64,000 bases of DNA from Candidatus Methylophosphatis roskildensis (GTDB taxonomy: Bacteria; Pseudomonadota; Gammaproteobacteria; Burkholderiales; Rhodocyclaceae), in contig JADJEV010000005.1 of NCBI GenBank assembly GCA_016708905.1, positions 877,586 to 941,585 of the forward strand, written 5' to 3'. The notes beneath the pieces are model-generated. The model worked only from the letters and a program-made list of their open reading frames with translations. It was not told the origin of the DNA and made no database searches. Position numbers and translations under genes: made by a program. Below, piece after piece: positions 43,314-54,468 of this stretch (positions are counted from its first letter, which is position 1; every line of letters begins with the position of its first letter).

Positions 43314-43525
43314 CAGTGCCGACGCACGTATAGCGTCGATTCAGGTTGTAGCACGATTATTCGGAAGACTCGGGCGGATTTGGGTCAAACAGGTGGCCGA
43401 GAAGGCGCTTTTGCGAGTGCGCCTGAGCGCTGGCCCGGTCGGATTCGACAGCCCGGTGACGTTCGGGCAATAGCGGGGCGCCCCGCGGCGAATGCAGGGA
43501 TGGGACAGCGCGGTTTGCAGGCCTG

Positions 43526-45060
43526 TCAGGTGAAGCGAAGCTGGAACGGACGTTCCATGCGCTGTTTGACCGTTGGCGGATCGAGCCATGGGCCGCTATA
43601 GGTGCTGCGCACGGGTGTATGAAGGCGCGCACACCGATCGCCAGATGCTGCGCGACCAGCGCGCTCGAGAAGCGTGCCAGGGTGTTGAGCAGGTGCGCGA
43701 GACGCATCAGGTAATGATAGCCGCGCATCGCGTTCCAATTCTTGGCGAAGAGATGCTCGTAGCGGTAACCGTGGTGCTTTTCGACCAGGTTGCAGCTCTC
43801 GATCCCCCAACGGTGACGCGCCGCCAGATTGCAGCGTTGGTGGACGTTCTCGCGCCGCAGCTTTTGGCTTGAGATCCAGGCATGTTTGGCGGTCTTTGTC
43901 ACGATCTCGCCGTCCTCGTCGAGCGCTTGCCAGTTTTCGCGGCAGAGCACGACGTGCACGTCGCGGTGATGGCGGTGGTTGGGTCCGTATTCGTAACGAA
44001 TGTCATTGACCCAACGAAAGTGCTGCGCTCGCTCGCCCCAGCTCTGGCGGTGTTCATTGTCGGGTTTGAACTTCAGCAGAGCGCCGTATTCCGTCCACAC
44101 CGTGGGCAGCGAATCGTCTTTGAGCACGATCATGAACTGCCAGTGATAATCGCGGCAACGCTCCAGCACGGGCCCGTTGGGATACAGTCCGTCAAGCAGC
44201 AGCATCACCGCCAGGCGGGGAAAGGCCTTTTGATGCGCTCGGCCAGGCGGTGAAAGGCCCGCAGCTCGCAGTCCTGCTTGTTCTGCTCGGTGTCACCGTG
44301 CTGATAGTCGAGAAACTCGCTCATCAGCGGAATCACCATGCCGTTGTGAAAGCACAGGTTCGCTTCCAGGACATAGACGTGGTACTGATAGCGGGCGTGC
44401 TCGGGCGCGTCCTGATCGGACCCTGACAGACGCTTTTCCTGTAGCGACTCGCTCCACAAAGTGGCGCCGCCCACCTTCTGCGTGCCATCGATGGCGATGG
44501 GATAGCAGTTATTGATCCGGTAGTTTGCAAACTTCTTCTTGCGGATGAGCCGCTCGACCAAATCGATATGTGCGTGCTCGATTTGGCCCACATCGATCTT
44601 GCTCAGCAGACGAAACAACGTATCGGCATGGGGCAAACTGTCCAACTCGGGGAACAGCAGCCGCAGGTTGTGCTCGAACATGGGCCGCGTGATATCGGTG
44701 TTGGCTTCCCGCCGTGAGCTGTAGTGCAGGACAAACACCAGGATGCCATACAGCATCAGGCTCACCAGCGCGTGCTTGAGCTTTTTCGGGTTGCGCGTGT
44801 CCTGGATCTGACGCAGTCGTTTAAGCAGCGTCGGCAGCTGCGCTCTGAACACGCGCGCCTGCTCGGTAACGGCCTCGGTGCGCGCGTGACATTCTTCTTC
44901 AACGCTTTGGTAAGGGCTTAAGCGGCTGGCTGGGCTCGGCGGCGCAGGAACAATGAGTCCGGCGGCTTGTTGTTGCTGGCGCAACTCACGGTACTGGTGT
45001 TTTTTTTTGAAGCGCTTGCTTGGCCGCCTCTCGTGCCGGACGCCGGCTCACTTTGCCCAT
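43526..45060 (-). pseudogene. DDE transposase, copy 2, frameshifted
   Basis: Same protein as in copy 1, broken by three small indels relative to it: near 43614 (11 bases instead of 12), near 44229 (T4 instead of T5) and near 45000-45008 (T9 instead of T8). All other stretches read identically. Because all three lie in or beside simple runs, and quality falls off from here to the right, sequencing error is a good alternative to real inactivation. Confidence 0.8.
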
Positions 45061-45977
45061 GGTTCGTGCCTTTCCTGGAGTTGATCGCAGCACAGCAGGC
45101 GACGGCACTGCGCCTGCAGCGCTTTGACGAAGATCAGCTTGGCAGAGCTGTGATAGTGCTTGCCGGGGCGCGCCAAACCGCGACCGCTGGTGTGCCCCAG
45201 CAACTGCCAGCCGGCGCCGCGGTAGCAGGTGCCGCGATAGTGCGCCGGATCGACAAAGCTCTCCAGCAGCAGCGGCCGGTATCCCCAGCACGCCTGCCAG
45301 TCATCGGCCAACTGGCGTGCCAGCTGGCCCAGCACATGGCTGGCCAAGTGCTCGATCCGCACCCAGGGAAACACCAGGAAACGATTATTGTTGACCACCC
45401 AGGGCAGGTTCGCCAGGCGCTGGCGCGCACTCCAGCCGATCCAGCGATCACGCGGCTCGATTGCCCTGGCCGCGCCACACAGCAGCAGATAGCCCAGGCT
45501 TCGATCGGCGGCCTCAATGCGGTAGCGCGCCCAATAGCCAAACGGCTTGTGGTAGCCCAGCGGATGAAAGCGCTCGACATAGGCATTGCACTGCGCCACA
45601 TCGTGCGCCTGCCCAAGCAGGCGCAAGCGCACCGGCCCAAGCTGCGCCAACGTGCACTGCACCGACTCACCCGAGACAATCGGCACGCTGGGCGTTGCTG
45701 CCCTGTCCCGCCCGCTCGTCTGGTCGCCGCCCTGTGTGCGCCGCGCCGGCAGACGAATCTCGCCGCCCGCTTCCAGGCGCGCCAGCAACTTCCTGCAAGC
45801 CTCTTTCTTGGGCGCACCCGCCGGCGTGAGCCACCCCAGATGTTCGCACAGCGTGTCAGCCAATTCCGAGCGCGCCAACCTGGGAAAGCGCTCTATCAGA
45901 GTGCGGATGTAGGCAATATCTTCTGCGCCAATCTCGCGATTGCCTTGCCACAGGTTCAACCCATCAGATTGGAACAT
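45048..45977 (-). CDS. DUF4338 (DruA-type) protein of the 2.8-kb IS, copy 2
   Basis: This 309-residue frame is the same as in copy 1 from MFQSDGLNLWQGNREIGAED to the final EWAK-like tail. Upstream of the ATG at 45977 the frame is closed here but open in copy 1, supporting this ATG as the real start. It overlaps the transposase start by 13 bases. Confidence 0.87.
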   Translation of the reverse strand: MFQSDGLNLWQGNREIGAEDIAYIRTLIERFPRLARSELADTLCEHLGWLTPAGAPKKEACRKLLARLEAGGEIRLPARRTQGGDQTSGRDRAATPSVPIVSGESVQCTLAQLGPVRLRLLGQAHDVAQCNAYVERFHPLGYHKPFGYWARYRIEAADRSLGYLLLCGAARAIEPRDRWIGWSARQRLANLPWVVNNNRFLVFPWVRIEHLASHVLGQLARQLADDWQACWGYRPLLLESFVDPAHYRGTCYRGAGWQLLGHTSGRGLARPGKHYHSSAKLIFVKALQAQCRRLLCCDQLQERHEPWAK

Positions 45978-46123
45978 CGCGTGAAAGCCCTTAAGGCGTG
46001 TTGGCTCACGCTCGATTATCCAAGACCGAAATCCGGCTGTCTAGCCCTTTCGCGAAGAAAATATTTTTGCCCGCGCTCCCACCCTTGTAGCATCAGGGTT
46101 TCAGCACATGTGCGTCGGCACTG

Positions 46124-46799
46124 AGCACCGGCCTTGGCGCCGCTGGCGAAGAGGGTCGCACTGTTCTACTACGCCCAGGGCGGCACGCTGTTTCTCGACG
46201 AAATCGCCGAGTTGCCGCTGGCCAGTGCAGACCAAGCTGCTGCGGGTGATCGAGGAGCGGATGATCCGCCCGGTCGGCTCGTCGCGCGAGATCCCGGTCG
46301 ATATCCGCATCATCGCTTCGACCAACCGCAATCTGTCGGATGAAGTGAAGGCCGGTCGATTTCGCGCCGATCTCTTTTACCGGCTCGACGTGGTGAACAT
46401 CCGCATTCCGGCGCTGGCCGAACGGCGCGAGGACGTGCTGCCGCTGACCCGGCACTTCCTCGCCCAGTTGCACGGAACTGGGCGTGCCGCCGATCCACCT
46501 CGATTCGGAGACCGTCAGCCAGTTGCAACGCTACGACTGGCCGGGCAACGTGCGCGAGCTGAGAAACCTGGTCGAGCGTTCCCCTGATTCTCGGCTACTT
46601 TCCGCTCGATCTGCCGCCGGCTTCGCTGCTGCCCGATGCCGTGCCGGCTGGCGGTGAGCTTGCGCTGGACGAGGTGGAGAAGCGCCACATTCTCGATGTG
46701 CTCACGGCCTGCGCCGGCAACAAGTCGGAAGCGGCACGGCGCCTGGGAATCTCGCGCAAGACGATGGAACGCAAATGCGCCGCGTGGGGCGTCGGCTAG
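46124..46799 (+). pseudogene. Sigma-54 response regulator, 3' part
   Basis: Stitched frames give the rest of the regulator: RVALFYYAQGGTLFLDEIAE (Walker B), QTKLLRVIEERMIRPVGSSR, IIASTNRNLSDEVKAGRFRA, DLFYRLDVVNIRIPALAERR and the C-terminal Fis-type helix-turn-helix HILDVLTACAGNKSEAARRL / GISRKTMERKCAAWGVG, ending at TAG 46797-46799. Frameshifts occur near 46225, 46475 and 46583. Without the IS and these shifts it would be a normal activator of about 480 residues acting on sigma-54 promoters. Confidence 0.8.
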
Positions 46800-46816
46800 G
46801 CCCGGCCTCAAGCGGT

Positions 46817-47611
46817 TCAATACGCCTGCCACAATCTCCACCAGGGTTCCGGGTTTGTCCAGACCCCTGACGTAGTATTCGCTGTTCGGGAAGTTCGTCT
46901 TCATTACGCGCTCGGCATCATCGCGCAGATCGTTCAGGCCGAGAGCGTCGTAGCCCTGACCATGATGAACATCGCTTCCTCGATGATCGGCGCCTGCGGA
47001 GTAGTCCTGGATCGCCGATTGCGCCCGGCCAACGGCCGCCACGTAGGCGCCGCGCTTGTAGTAGTAGCGGGCGACGTGAACCTCGTTGCGCGCCAGATTG
47101 TTGACCAGAAATGCCATGCGCCGTTCGGCGTCGGCCGCGTAGCCGCTCTCGGGAAAGCGGGTGGTCAACTCCTTGAAGCTGTCGAACGACTCGCGCGCCG
47201 CGCGCGGATCGCGTTCGAGACGTCCTGCCGCGAAACGGAACTCAGGAATCCCTCGCCGTCGTTGAAGTTGATCAGCCCGCGCAAGTAGTAGGCGTAATCG
47301 ACGTTCTGATGATTCGGGTGCAGCTTGATGAAGCGATCGGCAGCCGCCAGTGCCTGGGCGGTGTCGGCGTTCTTGTAATAGGCGTAAGCCGATTCGAGCT
47401 GCGCCTGCTGGGCGTAGCGGCCATACGGATGTCGGCTCGAGCTTCTGCATGGTACTTGATGGCCTGTTCGTAGGGAGCCGTCCGACAGCGACGACTTGGC
47501 CTCCGAATACAGCTTCTGTGCGTTCCAGTCGGCGGTCTCGTCGACCTTGTCGAAGAAGCCGGCGCAACCGGTGAGCAGCCCGAAGGCGACAACCGCTAAA
47601 CTACGCTTGAT
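46817..47611 (-). CDS. bamD: Outer membrane assembly lipoprotein BamD (frameshifted)
   Basis: Stitched minus-strand frames give FIKRSLAVVAFGLLTGCAGF with a lipobox Cys, FFDKVDETADWNAQKLYSEA, YPNH-type TPR segments (ADRFIKLHPNHQNVDYAYYL), FKELTTRFPESGYAADAERR and NLARNEVHVARYYYKRGAYV. A plausible end is PEPWWRLWQAY. BamD is a TPR lipoprotein of the BAM complex. Its divergent placement to rluD is the common proteobacterial arrangement. At least four frameshifts are present, and no ATG is visible at the expected start. As an essential gene it is unlikely to be truly broken. Confidence 0.8.
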
Positions 47612-47645
47612 GAAAACCGGCGCGTATTCCAGTCACGAATCGAGG

Positions 47646-48621
47646 TGCTGATTATAGCCCAAGCCCCGATGCGGCCCCGGTTTCGTCTGCCGCGCAGGAA
47701 CTGCTTGTTCCCGCCGAACACGCCGGGCTGCGGCTCGACCAGTCGGTCGCGCGTCTGCTGCCGGCGCACTCGCGCAACCGATTGCAGGGCTGGTTGCGCG
47801 AGGGACGCATCCGGGTCGATGGCGCGGCGCGCGATCCCGAGGACAAGGTGTGGGGCGGCGAGCGTCTGCAGGTGCATGAGGCCGAGGCCGCTGTGCCGAG
47901 GCCGGACCGCGCCGAGCCGATCGGCCTGTCGATCCTCTTCGAGGATGCCCACGTCATCGTGCTCGAAAGCCGCCGGGGCTGGTCGTGCATCCGGGCAGCG
48001 GTGTGCCCTCGGGCACTCTGCTCAACGCCTTGCTGCATCCCGCGCCGTGCGTTGCCGGGCTGCCGCGGGCGGGCATCGTGCACCGGCTCGACAAGGGACA
48101 CCAGCGGCCTGCTGGTGGTGGCCAAAACCCTCGAGGCGCAAAACCTGACCCTGGTGCGGCAGCTCCAGGCGCGCAGCGTCAGGCGGCAGTACGCCGCGCT
48201 GGTTCATGGCGTGGTCGACGCGGTGGCAGCGTCGAGGCGGCGCTCGGCCGCCACCGACCCAGCGCACCAGGATGGCGGTTCTCGGCGCCGGGCGTCACGC
48301 CGTTACCCACTATGCGCCGCTGGAACGCTTCGCACGCGCCACCCTGGTTCAATGCGATCTGGAAACCGGGCGCACCCACCCAGATCCGCGTGCACGACCC
48401 ATCTCGGCCATCCGCTGGTCGGCGATCCGACCTACGGCAGGCGCAAATCGGGTTCGGCATTGCTCGATGCTTTCGCCAGACAGGCGCTCCATGCCATGCG
48501 TCTGGGATTGATCCATCCGGCGAGTGGCGCAGCGATGGAATGGCAGGCGTCGCTGCCGGCCGACTTCGCCGCGCTGCTCGACGGCCTGCGCGCCGAGTCG
48601 GCAGCGGCGCGCCATGACTGA
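47646..48621 (+). CDS. rluD: Ribosomal 23S pseudouridine synthase RluD (frameshifted)
   Basis: Stitched frames show an S4-like domain (AGLRLDQSVARLLPAHSRNR, LQGWLREGRIRVDGAARDPE), then the catalytic region AGIVHRLDK with the active-site Asp, followed by SGLLVVAKTLEAQNLTLVRQ, and the tail LGHPLVGDPTYGRRKSG and GLIHPASGAAMEWQASLPAD. RluD modifies helix 69 of 23S rRNA. Breaks lie near 47970, 48100, 48235 and 48380. No start codon is visible in the right frame near 47646. The stop overlaps the pgeF start. Confidence 0.82.
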
Positions 48622-49334
48622 CTGGATACACCCGGACCGGCCGGCACCGCCGAACGTGCGGGCGCTGGTCACCACGCGGCGCGGCGGTGCCAGCAGCGGA
48701 CCCTACTCGAGCATGAACCTCGCCACGCACGTCGGTGACGATCCCGCGGCCGTCGCGCGGAACCGGGCGCTGTTGCGCCACGAACTGCCAGCCGAGCCGC
48801 GCTGGCTCGAGCAGGTGCACGGCAGCGACGTGGTCGAGGGGGAGCCGTGCGCGGCGCGCCGCAGGCAGGTGCCGGCGTCGCGCGCACACCCGGCGTGGTG
48901 CTGGCGGTGATGACGGCCGACTGTCTGCCGATTCTGCTGACCGATTCCGCCGGCTCGGTGATCGGGATCGCCCACGCTGGCTGGCGCGGGCTGGTCGGTG
49001 GGGTCATCGAAGCGACGATTGCGGCGATGCAGGTTGCTCCGCGATGTGCTCGCGTGGCTCGGGCCAGCGATCGGGCCCGCCGGCTTCGAAGTCGGTGGTG
49101 AGGTGCGCGATGCGGCAATCGCCGCGCAAGCGGCTGCCGCGCAGGCTTTCGTCACCTGCGGGGCGGGCAAATGGCAGGCCGACATCTATCGGCTCGCGCG
49201 GCTGCGGCTCGCGCACGCCGGTGTCGGCAGCGTGTCGGGCGGCGAGTTCTGCGGTGCGGGACGCAGAACGCTTCTACTCGTATCGGCGCGACCGGGTCAC
49301 CGGCCGCATGGCCGCGCTGATCTGGCTGGCCTGA
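48614..49334 (+). CDS. pgeF: Peptidoglycan editing factor PgeF / YfiH (frameshifted)
   Basis: Stitched frames give MTDWIHPDRPAPPNVRALVT, TRRGGASSGPYSSMNLATHV, EPRWLEQVHGSDVV (metal-site His), VVLAVMTADCLPILLTDSAG with the catalytic Cys, VIGIAHAGWRGLVGGVIEAT and the ending RFYSYRRDRVTGRMAALIWL. YfiH-type enzymes repair misincorporated amino acids in peptidoglycan precursors. It follows rluD as in many proteobacteria. Frameshifts lie near 48880, 49040 and 49250. Confidence 0.83.
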
Positions 49335-49414
49335 CGGCCGGATTCATTCTGCGTTAAGCTTTCGCTTTTGGACCTAATCTCAACTCGGCTCCGGCCGCGC
49401 TCTCCGCCGCATCC

Positions 49415-49806
49415 ATGCTCAGGCAACGACTGACACTACTTCTGCTCGCCTTCCTCGCGCTTCTGCAAGGGCTGACGCCTCTGCTGCATGCGCATGCGGG
49501 CGAGTCGTCCGCCGGCATGCCCCATTTCCATCTGTCGGTGGGCGCGGCGGGCGCTCCGCGATCGGTGGTGACGGCATGCGCCTGCAATTGTCCGCAGCCG
49601 GCGACGCCGTCATCGACGCTGTCAACGGGCACTCACGCAACGAGTCGCTGCGGCTGGTCGATGCGCCGGCCGACCAGATCCCGCGGGTCGACCGCCTTGC
49701 TCTGGCTTCGACGCTCGTTTCGCCGCGCGCCGGCGCGACGGTGCCGAAGTTGCCGGCCATCGGGTTTTCCCGCCCGCCTGCCCGGGCCTCGCCCATACTC
49801 GCCTGA
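49415..49806 (+). CDS. Small exported protein preceding the metal efflux genes (frameshifted)
   Basis: The N-terminus MLRQRLTLLLLAFLALLQGL is a signal peptide, followed by a His-containing stretch TPLLHAHAGESSAGMPHFHL. After a shift near 49573 the frame continues MRLQLSAAGDAVIDAVNGHS and ends RPPARASPILA. Small His-rich exported proteins often precede Czc-type efflux genes; that context suggests periplasmic metal binding. No firm family. Confidence 0.5.
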
Positions 49807-49954
49807 TCCGGCGCCAGCCGCCACGGCGGTCCCGGCCCATTCCCGCAGCGCACTGACCAATCGGCGATCCGCCGGCGGTCGCGCCAATCCACCTTTTGCA
49901 TTGCCCGGAGACCGAGCCGGCCGCATCCAGCGGCGGGCGAGAGAGGAAAGAGAT

Positions 49955-51079
49955 ATGGCATCGATCGGATTTTCGCCTACCCGTCCCAGGTACCGTGCCG
50001 CACGCGGCATCGGCATCTGCCTGTGGCTCGCCATCGGCGCGCCCGCGCTGGCCGCGGATCACGTCGACATCAATGCCGCCCAGATCAAGGCGCTCGGCAT
50101 CGAAGTGGCGCCGCTCGGCGCGCGACGGGCGGCCGAACTGGGCGGCCTGGCCGCCCAGGTGGTGGTGCCGAATCGGCAGATGTACGTGGTTTCGGCGCCG
50201 CTGGCAGCGCTGATCGGGCGCATCGGTGGCGGCCAACGCGTCGGTCGGGCGGGCCAGGTGCTGGCCCGCCTGCAAAGTCCGATGCTCGCCGAGCTGCAGC
50301 GCGGCTACCTGCAGTCGTCGGTGCAGGCACGACTGGCGGCTGACAAGCTGCAGCGTGACGAGGCGCTGTTTCGCGACGGGATCATCGCCGAGAGCCGGCT
50401 GCGTACCAGCCGCGGCCAGCAGGCAGAGGCGGGCGCCGCGCTCGCCGAGCGCCGCCAGGCACTGCGCATGGCCGGCGTACGAGTCTGCGCTGGGCAGGCC
50501 CGATGCCGGCAAGGGCGTTGGCGCCTCGATCGACGTGCTCGCGCCGGCCGATGGCGTGATCCTCGAACAGATGGTCAGCGTGGGGAGCCGTCGAGGCCGC
50601 CGCACCGCTCTTTCGGCTGGCGAAACTCGATCCGCTGGCTCGAGATTCAGGTCCCGGCGGCGAAACTGGCGCGCATTTCGGCCGGCGCGGCGGTCAGCGT
50701 CCCGGCCGCCAAATCCGGCGGCCGCGTGGTCTCGATCGGCCGCAGCGTGGGGGCCAACCAGACCGCCCTGGTGCGGGCCGAGATCACCGCGGGCAGCGCG
50801 GCGCTCAATCCCGGGCAGATGGTCGAGGCCAGCATCGGCGTCGCCGATGCGACCAACGAGCCGTGTTTTCGGTCCCGACCACTGCGCTCGTGCGTCACGA
50901 AGGCAGCCTGCTGCTGTTCGTGCAGACCGCGACCGGCTTCGCCGCGACACCGGTCACGCTTGCCGGCGAGGGCAGTGTCAGCAGCAGCGTGAGCGGCAGC
51001 TTCAAGGGTGACGAGCGGATCGCCGTCAGAGGCATCGCCGCCCTCAAGGCGCGGCTCGGCGGAATCGGGGCCGGCGATG
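49955..51079 (+). CDS. CzcB-like efflux periplasmic adaptor (frameshifted)
   Basis: Stitched frames describe an RND membrane fusion protein: signal peptide CLWLAIGAPALA, DHVDINAAQIKALGIEVAPL, the hairpin region LAELQRGYLQSSVQARLAAD, a lipoyl/barrel part ASIDVLAPADGVILEQMVSV, and SVPAAKSGGRVVSIGRSVGA. GAGGAAAGAG precedes the ATG at 49955. Breaks lie near 50478, 50585 and 50865. It would link the RND pump to the outer-membrane factor for divalent metal or similar export. Confidence 0.75.
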
Positions 51080-54000
51080 ATCGCCTGACTGGTCCAGTTC
51101 GCCCTGACCCAGCGGTTGCTGATTCTCGGCCTCTGCGTGCTGCTGATCGCGGCCGGCAGCATGGCCTTCCGCCAGTTGCCGATCGACGCGCATTTCCGGA
51201 TGTCTCGACGACCCAGGTCAAGATCATCATGAAGGCGCCCGGCATGACGCCCGAAGAGGTCGAGCCGCATCGTCACGCCGATCGAACTCGAGATGCTGGG
51301 TGATACCCGCAAGCGGATCCTGCGCTCGGTGTCAGGTACGCGATCGCCGACATCACGATCGATTTCGACGATGCCACCGACATCTACTGGGCGCGCCAGC
51401 AGGTGACCGAGCGCCTGACCGCCATCGCGCGATCTGCCGCCGAGCGCCAGCGGCGGTCTGGCGCCGATCACCACGCCGCTGGGCGAGATGTTCATGTTCT
51501 GGTCGAGGGGCCGCTGTCGCTCGCCGAGCGGCGCAGTCTGCTCGACTGGGTGATCCGGCCGCTGCTGCGTACGCTGCCGGTGTGGCCGATGTGAACGCGC
51601 TCGGCGGCCTGGTGCGCAGCTTCGAAGTGGTGCCCGACCCGGCGCGCTGGCCGCGCGCGCAGTGTTTCGATGGCGCAGTTGCAGGCCGCGCTGGAGGCCA
51701 ACAATCGCAACGATGGCGCGGGGCGGCTGGGCGCCGGCGAAGAGGCGCTGGTGGTGCGGATCGAAGGCAGCGTGCGTACGCTGGACGATCTGCGCCAGAT
51801 CGTGATCGAGCGCCGCGACGGCGGGCCGGTGCGCGTCGGCGACGTGGCCCAGGTACGCATCGGCAGTCTGACGCGCTACGGAACGGTGACCCAGGACGGG
51901 CGCGAAGAGGCGGTGCAGGGCCTGGTGCTCGGACTGCGCGGCGCCAACGCGCAACAGGTGGTCGACGGTGTGCGCGCCAAGCTGGCGGAACTCGCGCCGA
52001 CCCTGCCGCCCGGTGTCACCACCCAGGTGTTCTACGATCGCGGCAGCCTGGTCGAACGGGCGGTGGGCACGGTTTCCAGGCCCTGGCCGAAGCGATCGTG
52101 CTGGTGCTGATACTGCTGGTGCTGTTTCTCGGCAACCTGCGCGCGGCACTGGTGGTGGCGCTGATCCTGCCGCTGGCGGCACTGGCCACCTTCGTCCTGA
52201 TGCGCCAGTTCGGCATGAGTGCCAACCTGATGAGTCTGGGCGGCCTGGCGATCGCCATCGGCATGCTGGTCGATGCGGCGGTGGTGGTGGTCGAGAACAT
52301 CGTCACCCATCTGGCGCACGCGCAGTCCGACAGCGGCACCCGGCTGCCCCGGCTGCATCTCGTGTATCGTGCGGTGCGCGAGGTCACCCTGCCGGTGGTC
52401 TCGGGCATCGTCATCATCATCCTGGGGTTTCTGCCCCTGCTCATGCTGCAGGGGCTCGAGGGCAAGCTGTTCATTCCGGTCGCGCTGTCGATCGTGTTCG
52501 CTGGCGGCTTCGCTGGTACTGTCACTTACCGTGATTCCGGTGCTGGCTTCCTACCTGCTCGGCAAGGTCGGACACGAGGATCCGTGGCTGGTACGCCTGG
52601 CGATACGGCTCTATACGCCGCTGCTCGAATGGTCTTCGCCCACGGCCGCACGCGTAGTGGTCGGCGCGCTGGTCGCGCTGGCCGCCACGGCGGGCGTCTC
52701 ACCTGATCGGCAAGACCTTCATGCCGGGCATGGACGAGGGCGACCTGATCGTGCAGCTCGAGAAGCTGCCCTCGATCAGTCTCGAGCAGAGCGCGATCAT
52801 CGACATGCAGGTTCAGCGCGCGGTGCTCGAACGGTGCCCTGGGATCAGGCGCATCGTGCGCGCGCCGGCTCCGGACGAACTGGGCCTCGATCCGATGGGG
52901 CTCAATCAGACCGACACCTTCATGGTGCTCAAGCCGCGCAGCGAGTGGCGCAATCCCGACAAGGACTGGCTGCTCGACGAACTGCGCGCAGTGATGGCCG
53001 ATTTTCCCGGTGTGGCCTACGGCTTCACCCAGCCGATCGACATGCGGGTGTCCGAGATGCTCACCGGCGCCCGTGGCGACGTCGCGATCAAGATCTTCGG
53101 CAGCAAGCTGGCCACGCTCAACGCGCTGGCCGAGCAGATGGCCGCCAGCATTCGCGCGGTGCGCGGCGCGCAGGACGTGCTGACCCTGAAGAACGAGGGC
53201 GTGCAGTATTACCGCGTCGTCATCGACCGGCTGGCTGCGGGCCGGCTGGGCTTCAGCGTCGAGGACATCGGCCGCGCCCTGCGCGCCCAGATCGAGGGCG
53301 AGACCGTCGGGGTGGTGGTCGAGCAGGGCGGCGCACGCCGCTGCTCTTGCGCGGCGACGGCGGGCATCCGCAACTCGCCGTCGCGCTTCGCCGCGCTCAA
53401 TCTGACGCTTCCCGATGTACTAGCGTCGCGCTCGCCAGCGTGGCCAGGCTCGAGCGTGTCGATGGCCCGGTCAAGATTGACCGCGAGAATGCCGAGCGCA
53501 TGGTGCTGGTGCAGGCCAATGTGCGCGGCCGCGACCTGGTCGGTTTCGTCGAGGAGGCCAAAGCGCGCGTCGCGACTGATCTCACGCCGCCCGACGGCTA
53601 TCGCACGGCCTGGGGCGGCCAGTTCGAGAACCAGCAGCGGCCGCGGCGCGGCTGGCGATGGTGGTGCCGATTTCCTGCTGCTGATTTTCGGCCTGCTGTT
53701 CGCCACCTTCGGCTCGGTTCGCCAGGCGGTGCTGGTGTTCGCCAACATTCCGTTCGCCCTGATCGGCGGCGTTTTCGCCCTGGATCTCTGGCGAATATCT
53801 GTCGGTGCCGGCCTCGGTCGGCTTCATCGCGCTGCTCGGCATCGCGGTGCTCAATGGCGTGGTCATGCTGTCCTACTTCAACCAGTTGCGCGACCAGGGC
53901 ATGCCGTTGGCGCAGGTCGTCGTGGAGGGTGCGAAGCGCCGCCTGCGCCGGTGCTGATGACCGCGAGCATCGCCGCCTGGGGCCTGGTGCCGCTGCTGTT

Positions 54001-54170
54001 CGCGACCGGCCCGGGCTCGGAGATCCAGCGTCCGTTGGCGATCGTGGTGATCGGCGGGCTGTTCCACGTCCACCGTGCTGACGCTGTTCCTGCTGCCCTT
54101 GCTGTATCGCCGCTACGGTGTCGATGCCGCGGTCGCTGCAATCGGGGAGACGAAAATTGAAAGCGTTTGA
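51077..54170 (+). CDS. CzcA-like RND efflux pump (heavily frameshifted)
   Basis: Stitched frames cover a whole RND transporter of about 1030 residues: FALTQRLLILGLCVLLIAAG, PDVSTTQVKIIMKAPGMTPE, RVGDVAQVRIGSLTRYGTVT, VVDGVRAKLAELAPTLPPGV, FVLMRQFGMSANLMSLGGLA (TM4, with IGMLVDAAVVVVENIVTHLA holding the proton-relay Asp), YGFTQPIDMRVSEMLTGARG, GLVPLLFATGPGSEIQRPLA and the end KIESV. These fit the heavy-metal (CzcA/CusA) group. At least ten frameshifts are present, plus a TGA at codon 4. Confidence 0.75.
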
Positions 54171-54459
54171 CTGCATTGACGTTGGTATTGCCCCAGTCGC
54201 TCGAAGAGGAGGTGGTCGACGACCTGCTGCGTCCCGAGTGGGCGAGCGGTTTCACCATCACCAGGTCGAAGGCGCGGGCAGTGGGGTGCGCCTGCGCGGT
54301 GCGAGCGAGGAAGTGCGCGGCCGCGCCCGGCGCGTGCAGTTGCGGGCGGTGATGAACGCGGAAGATGCCCGCGCGCTGGTCGCACATCTGAGGACTGGTC
54401 TGGCCAAGTCGCAGATCGCCTACTGGATCGTGCCGATGATCGAGTTCGGGAGGTTCTAC
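54167..54459 (+). CDS. DUF3240 protein (PII-like, frameshifted)
   Basis: The frame starts at TTG overlapping the czcA stop. TALTLVLPQSLEEEVVDDLL and RPEWASGFTI are followed, after a shift, by HQVEGAGSGVRLRGASEEVR, then AEDARALVAHLRTGLAKSQI and AYWIVPMIEFGRF. This is the DUF3240 family, about 100 residues, found downstream of CzcA-type pumps and resembling PII-like metal sensors. Confidence 0.65.
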
Positions 54460-54468
54460 AGGAGATCG

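Larger units (their letters stand above)
43314..46123 (-). mobile_element. 2.8-kb IS with DDE transposase and DUF4338 gene, copy 2
   Basis: The 2810-base copy has the same 14-bp inverted ends and gene order as copy 1. Both flanks belong to the same sigma-54 regulator gene. CACCGG stands near the junction on both sides, consistent with a short target duplication of about 5-8 bases, but G-run ambiguity prevents an exact call. It differs from copy 1 mainly by one-base changes in homopolymers. Confidence 0.88.

Noticed and set aside
27711..45977. A Druantia defence system
   Set aside because: Although DUF4338 is present, there is no DruE-type helicase or other Druantia gene nearby; the domains lie inside IS elements.
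37096..46123. A composite transposon made of the two IS copies
   Set aside because: Copy 2 is flanked on both sides by one host gene and copy 1 has mismatched flanks, so the pair did not move together as one unit.
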